DNA of 50,553 nt from Pelagibacteraceae bacterium AG-464-P07 (lineage in GTDB: Bacteria > Pseudomonadota > Alphaproteobacteria > Pelagibacterales > Pelagibacteraceae), in assembly GCA_003211695.1 (NCBI GenBank), contig QCSA01000008.1, positions 1 through 50,553 of the forward strand, given 5' to 3'. Positions within the stretch are counted from its first letter, which is position 1; each line of letters opens with the position of its first letter. Both the position numbers and the translations under genes were made by a program. The notes under the pieces are model-generated. The model made no database searches. It was given only the letters and a program-made list of their open reading frames with translations, and was not told where the DNA came from. Shown here one piece after another: positions 14,888-23,577 of the stretch.

Positions 14888-15424
14888 TTAAATATTTAAA
14901 ATATTTTTTATTTTTTTTGGTATCCCTTCAGGATTGATCCATAATCCTTTTTTACCTCCTGATTTGACAAGCAATCTTGTGTTAGTAATTTTTAAATTTG
15001 GTTCAACAATTTTTGAAAGATCATAAATTGCAAGAAGTGCTGAGTTCACCCCAGATAAAGCTTCCATTTCAACGCCTGTTTTAGAATGTGCGGAAACTAA
15101 ACAGTAAACAATAATCGAATTCTTTGGTTCATCAATCTCTGTATGAATAGAAATATGATCTAAGGGCAAAGGGTGGCAAAGAGGTATTAGTTCACTTGTT
15201 TTTTTGACACCATTAATTCCAGAAACTTCCGCAATAGAAAGTGGATCTCCCTTGGGCATTTTCTTATTTTTAATCATTTCTATTACTTCTAAACTTAAAA
15301 TTATTTCCCCAACAGCAAGGGCTTTACGATGGGTAATCTCTTTACTGCTAACATCCACCATTTTGTAACTAGTAGATGAAAATATTTTATTTAACGAATT
15401 TTCTAAGTTATTATTTTTGTTCAT
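14888..15424 (-). CDS. moaC: Cyclic pyranopterin monophosphate synthase MoaC
   Basis: 178 residues, against about 160 for the family; the extra length is an N-terminal extension before MVDVSSKEITHRKALAVG. Family signatures are GDPLSIAEVSGINGVKKTSELIPLCHPLPLDH and HSKTGVEMEALSGVNSALLAIYDLSK. It converts the MoaA product to cPMP. The start at 15424 overlaps the end of mobA by 14 bp. The internal Met22 (15361) is an alternative start that would give the usual family length. Confidence 0.94.
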   Translation of the reverse strand: MNKNNNLENSLNKIFSSTSYKMVDVSSKEITHRKALAVGEIILSLEVIEMIKNKKMPKGDPLSIAEVSGINGVKKTSELIPLCHPLPLDHISIHTEIDEPKNSIIVYCLVSAHSKTGVEMEALSGVNSALLAIYDLSKIVEPNLKITNTRLLVKSGGKKGLWINPEGIPKKIKNILNI

Positions 15425-16040
15425 TTTTGATCCTTGTGCTTAATTTTTTTGCAAATTCTAAATCTTCATTGGTATTGATGTTAAAAAAAGGATCATAATC
15501 TTTAAATTTGAATTCCAAATTTTTTATATTGTGTTTTTTTGTCCAATCCTGGACTTTTCTAACCTTTTTATTAATTAAATCGTCTTGAAGTTTGTCATAA
15601 AGTTCTAAAGACCACAAACCAAATATATTATGTTTACGTCCATGGGAACTTGCACATAGTATTAAAGATTCTTTTTTTTTAGATTCTGCAATAAAATTTT
15701 GCATAATAGTTTCTGGAAAAAAGGGTGTGTCACAAGGAAAGCTAGCTACCCAAGAACATTTTGGAAGATTTTCTTTTGCCCATTGCATCGCTGTAAGTAT
15801 ACCAACTAAAGGACCTAGCTGACCTTCAACACAATCTTTAACGGTTGTTAAATTATTTTTGGAAAAAATTTCATTTTCTTGGTTGGTAATTACAATTACT
15901 TGTCCTAAATATTTTTTTACTTTGTCTATTGTATGCTCAATCAATGTTTTATTATTTAACTTAAGAAAGAGTTTATCTTTGCCCATTCTTTTAGATCGTC
16001 CACCTGCAAGGATTGCTCCTAGTATGTTGTCTTCAATCAT
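15411..16040 (-). CDS. mobA: Molybdenum cofactor guanylyltransferase MobA
   Basis: 209 residues with the nucleotidyltransferase signature AILAGGRSKRMGKDKLFLKL at the N-terminus, LVGILTAMQWA, and the metal-binding SFPCDTPFF. It adds GMP to Mo-MPT to build bis-MGD, needed by the formate dehydrogenase encoded on the other side of the divergent gap (16041-16082). The sulfite dehydrogenase does not need it. It heads the mobA-moaC-moeA group. Confidence 0.92.
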   Translation of the reverse strand: MIEDNILGAILAGGRSKRMGKDKLFLKLNNKTLIEHTIDKVKKYLGQVIVITNQENEIFSKNNLTTVKDCVEGQLGPLVGILTAMQWAKENLPKCSWVASFPCDTPFFPETIMQNFIAESKKKESLILCASSHGRKHNIFGLWSLELYDKLQDDLINKKVRKVQDWTKKHNIKNLEFKFKDYDPFFNINTNEDLEFAKKLSTRIKNEQK

Positions 16041-16082
16041 AAAACAAATTATAAATGCTAAAGAAAATACAATAAAGTTTAA

Positions 16083-16484
16083 ATGATCGATAAAGAATTA
16101 CTCAAAATAGCTTCAAACACTGAAAATGTCGGAGCGATTGACAAATATACTCATTTTTCAAAATTGAAAAATCCAATATGCGGAGACGAAATGAAAATAT
16201 ATCTAATTATTGAAAAGGACAAAATTTTAAAATTTAAATACCAATGTCAATCTTGTATATTTTGTCAAGCTTCTGTCAGTCTTTTATCAAGAAAAGCTAT
16301 AAATAAATCTGTTAAAAAAGTTAATAATTTTCTACAAAAAGCAGAGGATAATTTCAAACAAAAACAACATGTTTTTGATAAAGATTGGAAAGAGTTTGAT
16401 AAAATAATGAATAAAAAAAATATTTCTAGAAAAGAATGCTTACTATTACCGCTTAAAGCAACACTCAACGCGCTGCATAGTTAG
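16083..16484 (+). CDS. IscU/NifU-N-like iron-sulfur scaffold associated with formate dehydrogenase
   Basis: 133 residues of the IscU/NifU N-terminal fold: NPICGDEMKIYLII with Cys33 and Asp35, QCQSCIFCQASVSLLS in which Cys58 aligns with the second IscU cysteine (followed four residues later by ASxS), and Cys119 in RKECLLLPLKA as the third. Cys55 and Cys61 are additional, making a C-x2-C-x2-C cluster not seen in normal IscU. The usual LPPVK chaperone-binding loop is not evident. It heads the group scaffold-fdhD-fdsB-fdsA, so it may supply clusters or sulfur for the many Fe-S sites of FDH. That dedicated role is inference. Confidence 0.75.
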   Translation: MIDKELLKIASNTENVGAIDKYTHFSKLKNPICGDEMKIYLIIEKDKILKFKYQCQSCIFCQASVSLLSRKAINKSVKKVNNFLQKAEDNFKQKQHVFDKDWKEFDKIMNKKNISRKECLLLPLKATLNALHS

Positions 16485-16583
16485 CAACTATGAAAAAAAC
16501 ATATCCTCAAACGTGGACATAATTATCAATTTTGCTAATTTATATAGATTGCTCAAAATCTTACCCTCTAATATTATTGCTGT

Positions 16584-17426
16584 ATGAATTCTAAATATCA
16601 AACTATTCGTTATAAGCACAAAAAATCTATTGCTGTTGACGATTTGGTATCTATCGAAGAACCGCTAGAAATGATTGTACGTTATCGTAAAAATAATAAA
16701 TGGATGGACAATTCTATTTCAATAACCATGCGCACACCAAAAAATGATGAAGACTTAATAGTTGGTTTGTTGTTATGCGAAGGTATTATTCACAAACCTT
16801 CTGAAATTAAAAAAGTCAAATTCGTAGGAGATAAAGTTGGTCAGTTCAATTTACAAAACAAAATCCGAGTAACTCTAAATAATAGTAGTAATCTTGATAT
16901 TAAAAATTTAAGAAGAAATTTTTTGACAAATTCTAGTTGTGGTGTTTGTGGCAAAACATCTATGGATGCTCTAGAGGTTGTTTGCAAAACAAAATTGAAC
17001 AAAGACATTCCAAAAATTAAGATCTCAACAATAACGAAAATCCCTGATTTATTGCGACAAAGCCAATCTGAATTTACAAAAACTGGAGGTATTCATGCTA
17101 GTGCGTTATTTAACAAAAATGGAAAACCGTTAGTGATTAGAGAAGATGTAGGACGCCATAACGCTCTAGATAAAGTTATTGGTTATAGTTTTAATAATTT
17201 AATATTTGACACCCGTAATCAATTTATAGCTTGTTCAGGACGATTAAGTTTTGAATTAGTTCAAAAAACACTAATGGCCAATATTGGGTTATTAATGGGT
17301 GTGGGCGCACCTACAAGTTTAGCAATAGATTTAGCAAAACGCTTTGGTATGAGTCTAGTTGGTTTTGTAAAATCAAACAGCTTTAATATTTACTGTGGTC
17401 CAGAAAGAATTTTAATAGAAAAATAA
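16584..17426 (+). CDS. fdhD: Formate dehydrogenase sulfurtransferase FdhD
   Basis: 280 residues, typical. Contains the conserved CGVC pair (Cys119, Cys122 in SSCGVCGKTSMDAL), GGIHASALF and REDVGRHNALDKVIGY. FdhD moves sulfur from a cysteine desulfurase to bis-MGD and is essential for FDH activity. It ends one base before fdsB begins. The 99-bp gap upstream has no terminator, so transcription from the scaffold gene can continue, but an own promoter near 16540-16580 is possible. Confidence 0.94.
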   Translation: MNSKYQTIRYKHKKSIAVDDLVSIEEPLEMIVRYRKNNKWMDNSISITMRTPKNDEDLIVGLLLCEGIIHKPSEIKKVKFVGDKVGQFNLQNKIRVTLNNSSNLDIKNLRRNFLTNSSCGVCGKTSMDALEVVCKTKLNKDIPKIKISTITKIPDLLRQSQSEFTKTGGIHASALFNKNGKPLVIREDVGRHNALDKVIGYSFNNLIFDTRNQFIACSGRLSFELVQKTLMANIGLLMGVGAPTSLAIDLAKRFGMSLVGFVKSNSFNIYCGPERILIEK

Positions 17427-17427
17427 A

Positions 17428-19086
17428 ATGTCAAGAAATATTAGCAAACTTTCAGGAAGAAAAGGCCTTAAAGATAATCTTTTTAAAAGAATGGTTGATG
17501 CGACAAAAAAAGATAAAGACGGTAAAGAAATTAAACAACTTGCTGAAGAGTATCATGTAGGAATGTCAACCATTCACGGTGCAGAAAGTTTCTATGAATT
17601 TTTAAGACCCGAACACAAAGAAAAAAAGGCCTGGATATGTAATGGTAGTGCATGCATGTGTGCTGGAACACAAGGCAAACTTAGAAAAAAATTGTCAGAT
17701 AAAGTGGGTAAGGATAAAATCGGTATGATGTTTTGTTTGGGACATTGTTATGAAAATAGTTCTTTTCATTACAATGGTCACAATTATTCAGGAAATGATA
17801 TCAATCAAATTGATGAAATTGTTAAAGGTAAAAAAATCAATGACAGGAAAATTAACGCTGTAAACTTTGCTAAAAAAAGCTTTCTAATAGACGATGAGCT
17901 TTCATCAATTGAAAAATTTAAAACTTTGCTTAATGATACAATTAGCAAAGAAAAAAAAGATACCCTTCAAACTGTAACTGATTCAAACTTATGTGGTCGA
18001 GGTGGCGCAGGTTTTCCTACAGGAATGAAATGGAATTTTTGTAGTCAGCAAACTTCGGAAAAAAAGTACGTGGTTTGTAATGCTGATGAAGGTGACTCTG
18101 GCGCATTTTCTGATCGATATCTTCTGGAAGAACAACCACTAAAAGTTTTATTTGGAATGTTAATTTGTGCATACATTATAGGAAGCGATGAAGGTGTTTT
18201 GTATATTCGTGGAGAATATCCCAAATCTATTGAGATTATAAATGGCAAAATTAATGAACTCAAAAAAGCAAATTTACTTGGAAAAAATATCTTAGGTACA
18301 AAGTTTTCTTGCGATATGACAATTTGTATAGGACAAGGAGCTTATATTTGTGGTGAAGAAACTGCTTTAATTGCATCAATCGAAGGCAGAAGAGCAGAAG
18401 TTGATGTTAGACCTCCCTTTCCTACTGTAGAAGGACTATACAAAAGACCAACGGTTGTAAATAATGTAGAAACTGTAGCTGCTATACCAGGTATTTTAAA
18501 ATTTGGATCAAAATCATTTTCATCTACTGGAAATAAGAAATCTGCTGGCACTAAATTGGTGTGTTTGGATGGTTTATTCAAAAAGCCTGGAGTTTATGAA
18601 ATAGATATGGGAACACCAATGAAAAAAATAATACACGATGTTGGTGGAGGATTTGTAACTAAAGTTAAAGCATTGCAAGTAGGCGGACCACTTGGTGGTA
18701 TAATACCGATCAAAGAGGTAGAAAATCTGTCTTTAGATTTTCAAGAATTTATGCAAGCAGGATTTATGTTGGGACACGGCAGTATTGTAAGCATCCCTGA
18801 AACATTTAGTATGGTCAGATATATTCATCATTTATTTCAATTTTCGTCTGATGAATCATGCGGCAAGTGTTTCCCTGGTAGATTAGGATCTTATCGTGGA
18901 AAAGAAATGTTCGATCAAGTTGCGAATAAGTCTCAAAAAATTCCAATAAAGCTACTAAATGAACTGCTTGTAACAATGACAAAAGGTTGTTTGTGTGCAC
19001 TATGTGGGGCAATTCCCTTACCAATTACTAACATACTTAAATATTTTACCCACGAATTTAAAGATGATATAAACTTAGAGGCTTAG
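17428..19086 (+). CDS. fdsB: NAD-dependent formate dehydrogenase, fused gamma-beta (FdsG-FdsB) diaphorase subunit
   Basis: 552 residues. Residues 1-130 are a NuoE/FdsG-like thioredoxin fold with [2Fe-2S] ligands Cys71, Cys76, Cys103, Cys107. Residues about 150-550 are NuoF/FdsB-like: GRGGAGFPTG (190-199) for NADH, NADEGDSGAFSDR for FMN and GAYICGEETALI. The [4Fe-4S] site is odd: instead of SCGxCxPCR it reads SCGKCFPGR, so Cys478 and Cys481 are present but the third ligand is Gly484. The fourth region reads GCLCALCGA (Cys521, 523, 526), with two more cysteines than the usual single one. It passes electrons from formate to NAD+. Next is fdsA. Confidence 0.92.
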   Translation: MSRNISKLSGRKGLKDNLFKRMVDATKKDKDGKEIKQLAEEYHVGMSTIHGAESFYEFLRPEHKEKKAWICNGSACMCAGTQGKLRKKLSDKVGKDKIGMMFCLGHCYENSSFHYNGHNYSGNDINQIDEIVKGKKINDRKINAVNFAKKSFLIDDELSSIEKFKTLLNDTISKEKKDTLQTVTDSNLCGRGGAGFPTGMKWNFCSQQTSEKKYVVCNADEGDSGAFSDRYLLEEQPLKVLFGMLICAYIIGSDEGVLYIRGEYPKSIEIINGKINELKKANLLGKNILGTKFSCDMTICIGQGAYICGEETALIASIEGRRAEVDVRPPFPTVEGLYKRPTVVNNVETVAAIPGILKFGSKSFSSTGNKKSAGTKLVCLDGLFKKPGVYEIDMGTPMKKIIHDVGGGFVTKVKALQVGGPLGGIIPIKEVENLSLDFQEFMQAGFMLGHGSIVSIPETFSMVRYIHHLFQFSSDESCGKCFPGRLGSYRGKEMFDQVANKSQKIPIKLLNELLVTMTKGCLCALCGAIPLPITNILKYFTHEFKDDINLEA

Positions 19087-19094
19087 GGGAAATA

Positions 19095-21896
19095 ATGAAA
19101 AACGGACAAAATGGAACAAACGGAAAGGGCAAAAAGATTGCTTATATTGATGGTGTTGCCCATCAAATTGATCCTCGTCACAGTACTATTTTAAAATTTG
19201 TCAGAGAAAAGGTAGGAAAAAAAGAAATCCCAACGTTATGTGATGACCCAAACTTAGCTCCATATGGAGCATGCAGAGTTTGTTCAGTAGATGTTGCTCT
19301 TAAGAAAGATGGACCAACAAAAGCAATGGCTTCTTGCCATACCCCAGTAACCGAAGGTTCATATATTATTACCAATAACCAAGATTTAAAAAATTTAAGA
19401 AAAAATATTGTAGAACTAGTTCTTACTGACCATCCAATGACATGTTCAACTTGTGAAGTTAACAATAACTGTGAGTTACAAACGGTTGCAAATGACTTGG
19501 GGATCAATGAACATCGTTATCATAATCCAAAACAAAACAAAGGTACACCAAAAGATACATCTCATGCTTACATGAGAATGAATTTGGACAATTGTATTAA
19601 TTGTGGTCGATGTGTTAGAGCGTGCGATGAAATTCAAGGTTCATTTGTTCTAACAATGAGCGGAAGAGGTTTTGAATCTAAAATTACAACAGACAATGAT
19701 TTGTTATTTGGTGACTCTTCTTGCGTATCTTGCGGAGCTTGTGCACACACATGTCCGACAGATGCAATATCAGATGTTTTTGCATCTAAATCAGCTGACT
19801 ATGATGAAAAAGTTAGAACGACCTGTTCTTACTGTGGAGTGGGATGTAATTTAGAAGCATCGGTAAAAGATGGTAAAGTAGTTTCTATTGATACTCCAAA
19901 AGAAACAGAGGTAAATGCAGGTCATACTTGTTTAAAAGGCAGATATGCATTTGGTTTTTATGATCATGCAGACAGATTAAGAAATCCTCTAATAAAAAGA
20001 AATGGAAAGTTTGAAAAAGCATCTTGGGATGAAGCTTATGATTATATTAAGAACAAATTAGAAAAAATAATAAAAGAAAATGGTCCTGATGCTATTGCAG
20101 GTATTTCATCTGCGAGATGTACAAACGAGGAAAATTATGTTTTTCAAAAAATGATTAGAGCTACAATAGGCACAAATAATATTGATTGTTGCGCAAGAAT
20201 TTGTCATTCACCAACCGCATGGGGTATGCAACAAACTTTTGGAACGGGAGCTGCAACAAATTCAACTGAGGACATTTATTTTGCAGATTTATTCTTAGTA
20301 ATTGGTGCAAATCCTACTAATGCACATCCAGTTACCGGTTCAAAAATTAAGCAACAAGTAATGAAGGGTAAAAAGCTAATAGTTTTAGATCCAATAACAA
20401 CAGAATTAGCAAGAATGGCGGACTATCATATTAGATTAAAACCTGGAACTAATGTAGCGGTTCTAAATATGATGTTATATTTCATTATAGAAGCTAAATT
20501 AATTAAAGAAGATTTTATTTTAAGCAGAACAGAAGGTTTTGAAAACTTCCTTAAAGGAATTAAGAAATTAGATATCGATCAATTAGCTAAGGCTGCTGGA
20601 GTTGATAAGCAGAAAGTAAAGGAAGCTGCTATTGCTTATGCAACTGCAAAAAATTCAATGGAGTTTCATGGTCTGGGAGTTACTGAACACGAACAAGGTT
20701 CAAAAACGGTAATGTTAATTGCTGACCTTGCAATGATTACAGGAAATATTGGAAGAAGAGGTGTTGGGGTTAATCCATTAAGAGGTCAAAATAATGTTCA
20801 AGGTGCTGCTGACATGGGTTGCCAACCACATCAAGGAGCGGGTTATTTTCCAGTTGCTGATAAAAAAATTCAAGATTTTTATACTGAAAAATATGGAGTT
20901 ATTCATCCAACAAAAGCTGGTTTAAAAATTCCACAAATTTTTGATGCAGCAATAAATAGAGAGGTAAGAGCAGTATGGATTATTGGTGAAGATGTTGTTC
21001 AAACAGACCCTAATAGTGCTCACGTTGCTAAGGCAATGAATGCATTGGACTTATTAGTGGTTCAAGAAATATTTATGAGTGAAACTGCCAAACATGCAGA
21101 TGTAGTTTTGCCTGGAACAACTTTCTTAGAAAAAGATGGAACTTTCACAAATACTGAAAGAAGGGTTCAAAGAGTTAATAAAGCGGCTGAACCTCTTCCA
21201 GGAACAAAACCAGATGGTCTCATAGTCACAGAAATGATGCAAAAACTTGGCTATGATCAAAAATTATATGATGCTGACGAAGTATTAGCTGAAATTGCAG
21301 ATGTAGTTCCTTTTTTCAAAGGCATAACTCGAGAAAGGCTTGGAAAATTAGGATTACAATGGCCAGTAAAAGAAGATGGAACAGATACAAAAATTCTGCA
21401 TGAAAAAGAATTTAAATTAGGGAAAGGTAGAATTAAGTATTTTGACTGGAAAGAAAGTAGTGAATTAGAGAAAAACAAAAAAGATTTTCCATTAATACTA
21501 ACTACAAGTAGAGTATTACAACACTACAATGCAGCAACGATGACGAAAAGAACTAAAAATATTAAAATTGTGGATGAAGACATTTTATTAATTCATCCAA
21601 AAGATGCAAAAAATAGAGAACTAAACACGGGTGATGTTGCAAGACTTTATTCAGGAAGAGGTGAAGTTTCCTTAAAAGTTGAAGTTACTGAAAAAGTTAA
21701 AGAAGGTATAGTATTTACCACTTTCCATTTCCCAGAACACATGGTCAATATGGTAACCGGTCATGGAAAAGATGAAGAAACAATGTGTGCTGAATATAAA
21801 GTGTCTGCAGTTGAGGTTCAAAAAATATCAAATCAATTTAAAACGGAAGTTTCAACTGAAAAAGCTGTTGAAGTAACAAAACAAGCTCCAGCTTAA
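19095..21896 (+). CDS. fdsA: NAD-dependent formate dehydrogenase, catalytic alpha subunit (molybdenum, Cys type)
   Basis: 933 residues. In order: [2Fe-2S] ferredoxin domain (Cys49, 60, 63, 81); His/Cys [4Fe-4S] (His113, Cys117, 120, 126); two [4Fe-4S] ferredoxin motifs (Cys167/170/173/177 and 210/213/216/220); catalytic-domain [4Fe-4S] (Cys244, 247, 251, 279); active site CCARICHSPT with Mo ligand Cys370 and His371, so cysteine rather than selenocysteine; molybdopterin and C-terminal MopB domains (HFPEHMVN). It oxidises formate to CO2 in the cytosol and feeds FdsB. The start ATG is 8 bp after fdsB, with GGGG as SD (19087-19090). The small FdsD subunit of the rhizobial/Rhodobacter type is not found. 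Formate would come from one-carbon oxidation. Confidence 0.95.
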   Translation: MKNGQNGTNGKGKKIAYIDGVAHQIDPRHSTILKFVREKVGKKEIPTLCDDPNLAPYGACRVCSVDVALKKDGPTKAMASCHTPVTEGSYIITNNQDLKNLRKNIVELVLTDHPMTCSTCEVNNNCELQTVANDLGINEHRYHNPKQNKGTPKDTSHAYMRMNLDNCINCGRCVRACDEIQGSFVLTMSGRGFESKITTDNDLLFGDSSCVSCGACAHTCPTDAISDVFASKSADYDEKVRTTCSYCGVGCNLEASVKDGKVVSIDTPKETEVNAGHTCLKGRYAFGFYDHADRLRNPLIKRNGKFEKASWDEAYDYIKNKLEKIIKENGPDAIAGISSARCTNEENYVFQKMIRATIGTNNIDCCARICHSPTAWGMQQTFGTGAATNSTEDIYFADLFLVIGANPTNAHPVTGSKIKQQVMKGKKLIVLDPITTELARMADYHIRLKPGTNVAVLNMMLYFIIEAKLIKEDFILSRTEGFENFLKGIKKLDIDQLAKAAGVDKQKVKEAAIAYATAKNSMEFHGLGVTEHEQGSKTVMLIADLAMITGNIGRRGVGVNPLRGQNNVQGAADMGCQPHQGAGYFPVADKKIQDFYTEKYGVIHPTKAGLKIPQIFDAAINREVRAVWIIGEDVVQTDPNSAHVAKAMNALDLLVVQEIFMSETAKHADVVLPGTTFLEKDGTFTNTERRVQRVNKAAEPLPGTKPDGLIVTEMMQKLGYDQKLYDADEVLAEIADVVPFFKGITRERLGKLGLQWPVKEDGTDTKILHEKEFKLGKGRIKYFDWKESSELEKNKKDFPLILTTSRVLQHYNAATMTKRTKNIKIVDEDILLIHPKDAKNRELNTGDVARLYSGRGEVSLKVEVTEKVKEGIVFTTFHFPEHMVNMVTGHGKDEETMCAEYKVSAVEVQKISNQFKTEVSTEKAVEVTKQAPA

Positions 21897-21910
21897 ATTA
21901 ATAAACAAGA

Positions 21911-22231
21911 CTAATCTGGTGCGATAGTAACTGTAATATTGTTGTGCTCTTTTTTAAGTTCAATTTGGCATCCGAGTCTAGAATGTGTGGTGGGTTTAAT
22001 AGCTGCTTCTTTTAAGGTTGAAATTTCATCTTCTTCTGCCGCTTTCAGTTTTTCAAAATCGCTAGGAGTAACTAGCGCATGGCAAGTGCCACAAGCACAA
22101 TTTCCTCCACAGACACCGTAATTATCGGGAGATAATTTTTCCTCTATTGCATCTCGTATAGTTGTATCTTCTTCAATATCAAGAGCAGTTGTTTTTCCTT
22201 CCCTATCAATTACATTTAATCGGACCAACAT
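21911..22231 (-). CDS. [2Fe-2S] ferredoxin (adrenodoxin type)
   Basis: 106 residues with cluster ligands in the pattern C-x5-C-x2-C...C: Cys41, Cys47, Cys50 (VCGGNCACGTC) and Cys88 (LGCQIEL), plus an extra Cys45. The acidic segment EEDEISTL fits the redox-partner surface of the adrenodoxin/ISC group. Possible roles are electron supply for Fe-S assembly or for an oxygenase; the immediate neighbours (FDH, NDH-2, Nfu) do not decide. It converges with fdsA, 14 bp apart, without a visible terminator. Confidence 0.9.
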   Translation of the reverse strand: MLVRLNVIDREGKTTALDIEEDTTIRDAIEEKLSPDNYGVCGGNCACGTCHALVTPSDFEKLKAAEEDEISTLKEAAIKPTTHSRLGCQIELKKEHNNITVTIAPD

Positions 22232-22329
22232 TTTTTCCTTTTAGTAATTTAATCGAATTATTTTTAAAGCTTTCATAAACTTTTTAGATATGGCTTTCGT
22301 ATTATCATTAGTAAGGCAAGGATTATAGT

Positions 22330-23568
22330 TTATTTGCCGTCAGTTATTAGACGTGCGCCCTTGCTAAAAGTTAAGTATGACCAGAGCCAGTTAATAAAAA
22401 CCATAAGTCGGTTTCGAAAACCTATTAAAAAATAAATATGAATGATAGACCAAAATACCCAACCAATCCTACCCTTTAAAGTAAACCACCCAAAATCCAC
22501 AATCGCATCTGACCTTCCAATGGTAGCAAGATAACCTCTATTTTTGTAATAAAATTTTTTTGGAGGTTTAGCATTATGAATATTTTTTTTAATTACTTCA
22601 GCGACAAAATTTCCTTCCTGTTTAGCGACTGGAGCCAAGCCGGGTAAGGGTTTGCCGTTTTTATTTTTAACATATGAGGCATCACCTATAATAAAAATGT
22701 TGGAATAGTCTGAAATAGACAAGTCCTCATTGACTAGTACTCGACCCATTTCATCTGTTTTAACATTAATCCAACTTTTTACTGGTGAAGCTTTAACACC
22801 CGCACACCATATAATCGTTTCTGCTTCAATAGTTTCTGCATTAGTTTTAACCAAACCTTCTGAAATATTTTGAACTGCTGTATTGCACTTAACTTCCACA
22901 CCAAGTTTTTCAAGAGTTTTTTTTGCGTAAATAGATAAACTATGCGAAGCTGTTGATAATATATTTGGACCCGCCTCTAATAAAATAATTTTTGCGGTTC
23001 TTGTATCAATGGTAGTAAATTCTTTTGTTAATACTTTTTTTGATAATTCGGCTATTGCTCCTGCCATTTCCACTCCTGTGGGACCACCACCAATAAGGAC
23101 AAATTTCATAAGTTTATCCAATCCATTCTTATTTTCTACTCTTTCAGCTCTTTCGAAAACTTTTAATATCTTTGCACGTATAGAAGTAGCATCTTTTATA
23201 TTTTTTAAACTCGGCGAAAAATTTTTCCATTGATCAAATCCAAAATAGCTAGGTTCTGAACCGGTAGCTATAACCAGAAAATCATAAAAGTAGGTGTTGT
23301 TTTTAGTTATAATTTGATTGAGCTGAGGTTTAATTCCAATCAACTCATCTAAAATCACTTTACAATTTTTCTTCGAACGAAAGATGTTTCTTATTGGTAA
23401 GGCAATATCGGCTGGTGAAAGTCCAGCTGTGGCCACTTGATACAATAAGGGCTGGAATAAATGATAATTATTTTTATCAATAATTGTTAAATCAAAAGAT
23501 GAATTTGCTAATTTCTTTGCCGTTTGCAAACCAGCAAAGCCCGCTCCAACAATAATTATTTTATTCAA
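22330..23568 (-). CDS. ndh: Type II NADH:quinone oxidoreductase (NDH-2)
   Basis: 412 residues. Two dinucleotide folds: FAD site VGAGFAGLQTAKKL at the N-terminus and NADH site IGGGPTGVEMAGAIAEL near residue 160. The FAD-contact FIIGDASYV and the quinone-site-like APVAKQEGNFVAEVI are present. The C-terminus (WVFWSIIHIYFLIGFRNRL) is an amphipathic/hydrophobic membrane anchor. It transfers electrons from NADH to quinone without proton pumping and could consume NADH made by formate dehydrogenase. It sits 9 bp downstream of the Nfu gene in the same direction. Confidence 0.92.
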   Translation of the reverse strand: MNKIIIVGAGFAGLQTAKKLANSSFDLTIIDKNNYHLFQPLLYQVATAGLSPADIALPIRNIFRSKKNCKVILDELIGIKPQLNQIITKNNTYFYDFLVIATGSEPSYFGFDQWKNFSPSLKNIKDATSIRAKILKVFERAERVENKNGLDKLMKFVLIGGGPTGVEMAGAIAELSKKVLTKEFTTIDTRTAKIILLEAGPNILSTASHSLSIYAKKTLEKLGVEVKCNTAVQNISEGLVKTNAETIEAETIIWCAGVKASPVKSWINVKTDEMGRVLVNEDLSISDYSNIFIIGDASYVKNKNGKPLPGLAPVAKQEGNFVAEVIKKNIHNAKPPKKFYYKNRGYLATIGRSDAIVDFGWFTLKGRIGWVFWSIIHIYFLIGFRNRLMVFINWLWSYLTFSKGARLITDGK

Positions 23569-23577
23569 ATTTTATCT

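Noticed and set aside
16490-16522. Ten-codon frame MKKTYPQTWT before fdhD, as a leader peptide
   Set aside because: No SD, no downstream terminator or alternative hairpin, and no run of regulatory codons. Probably chance.
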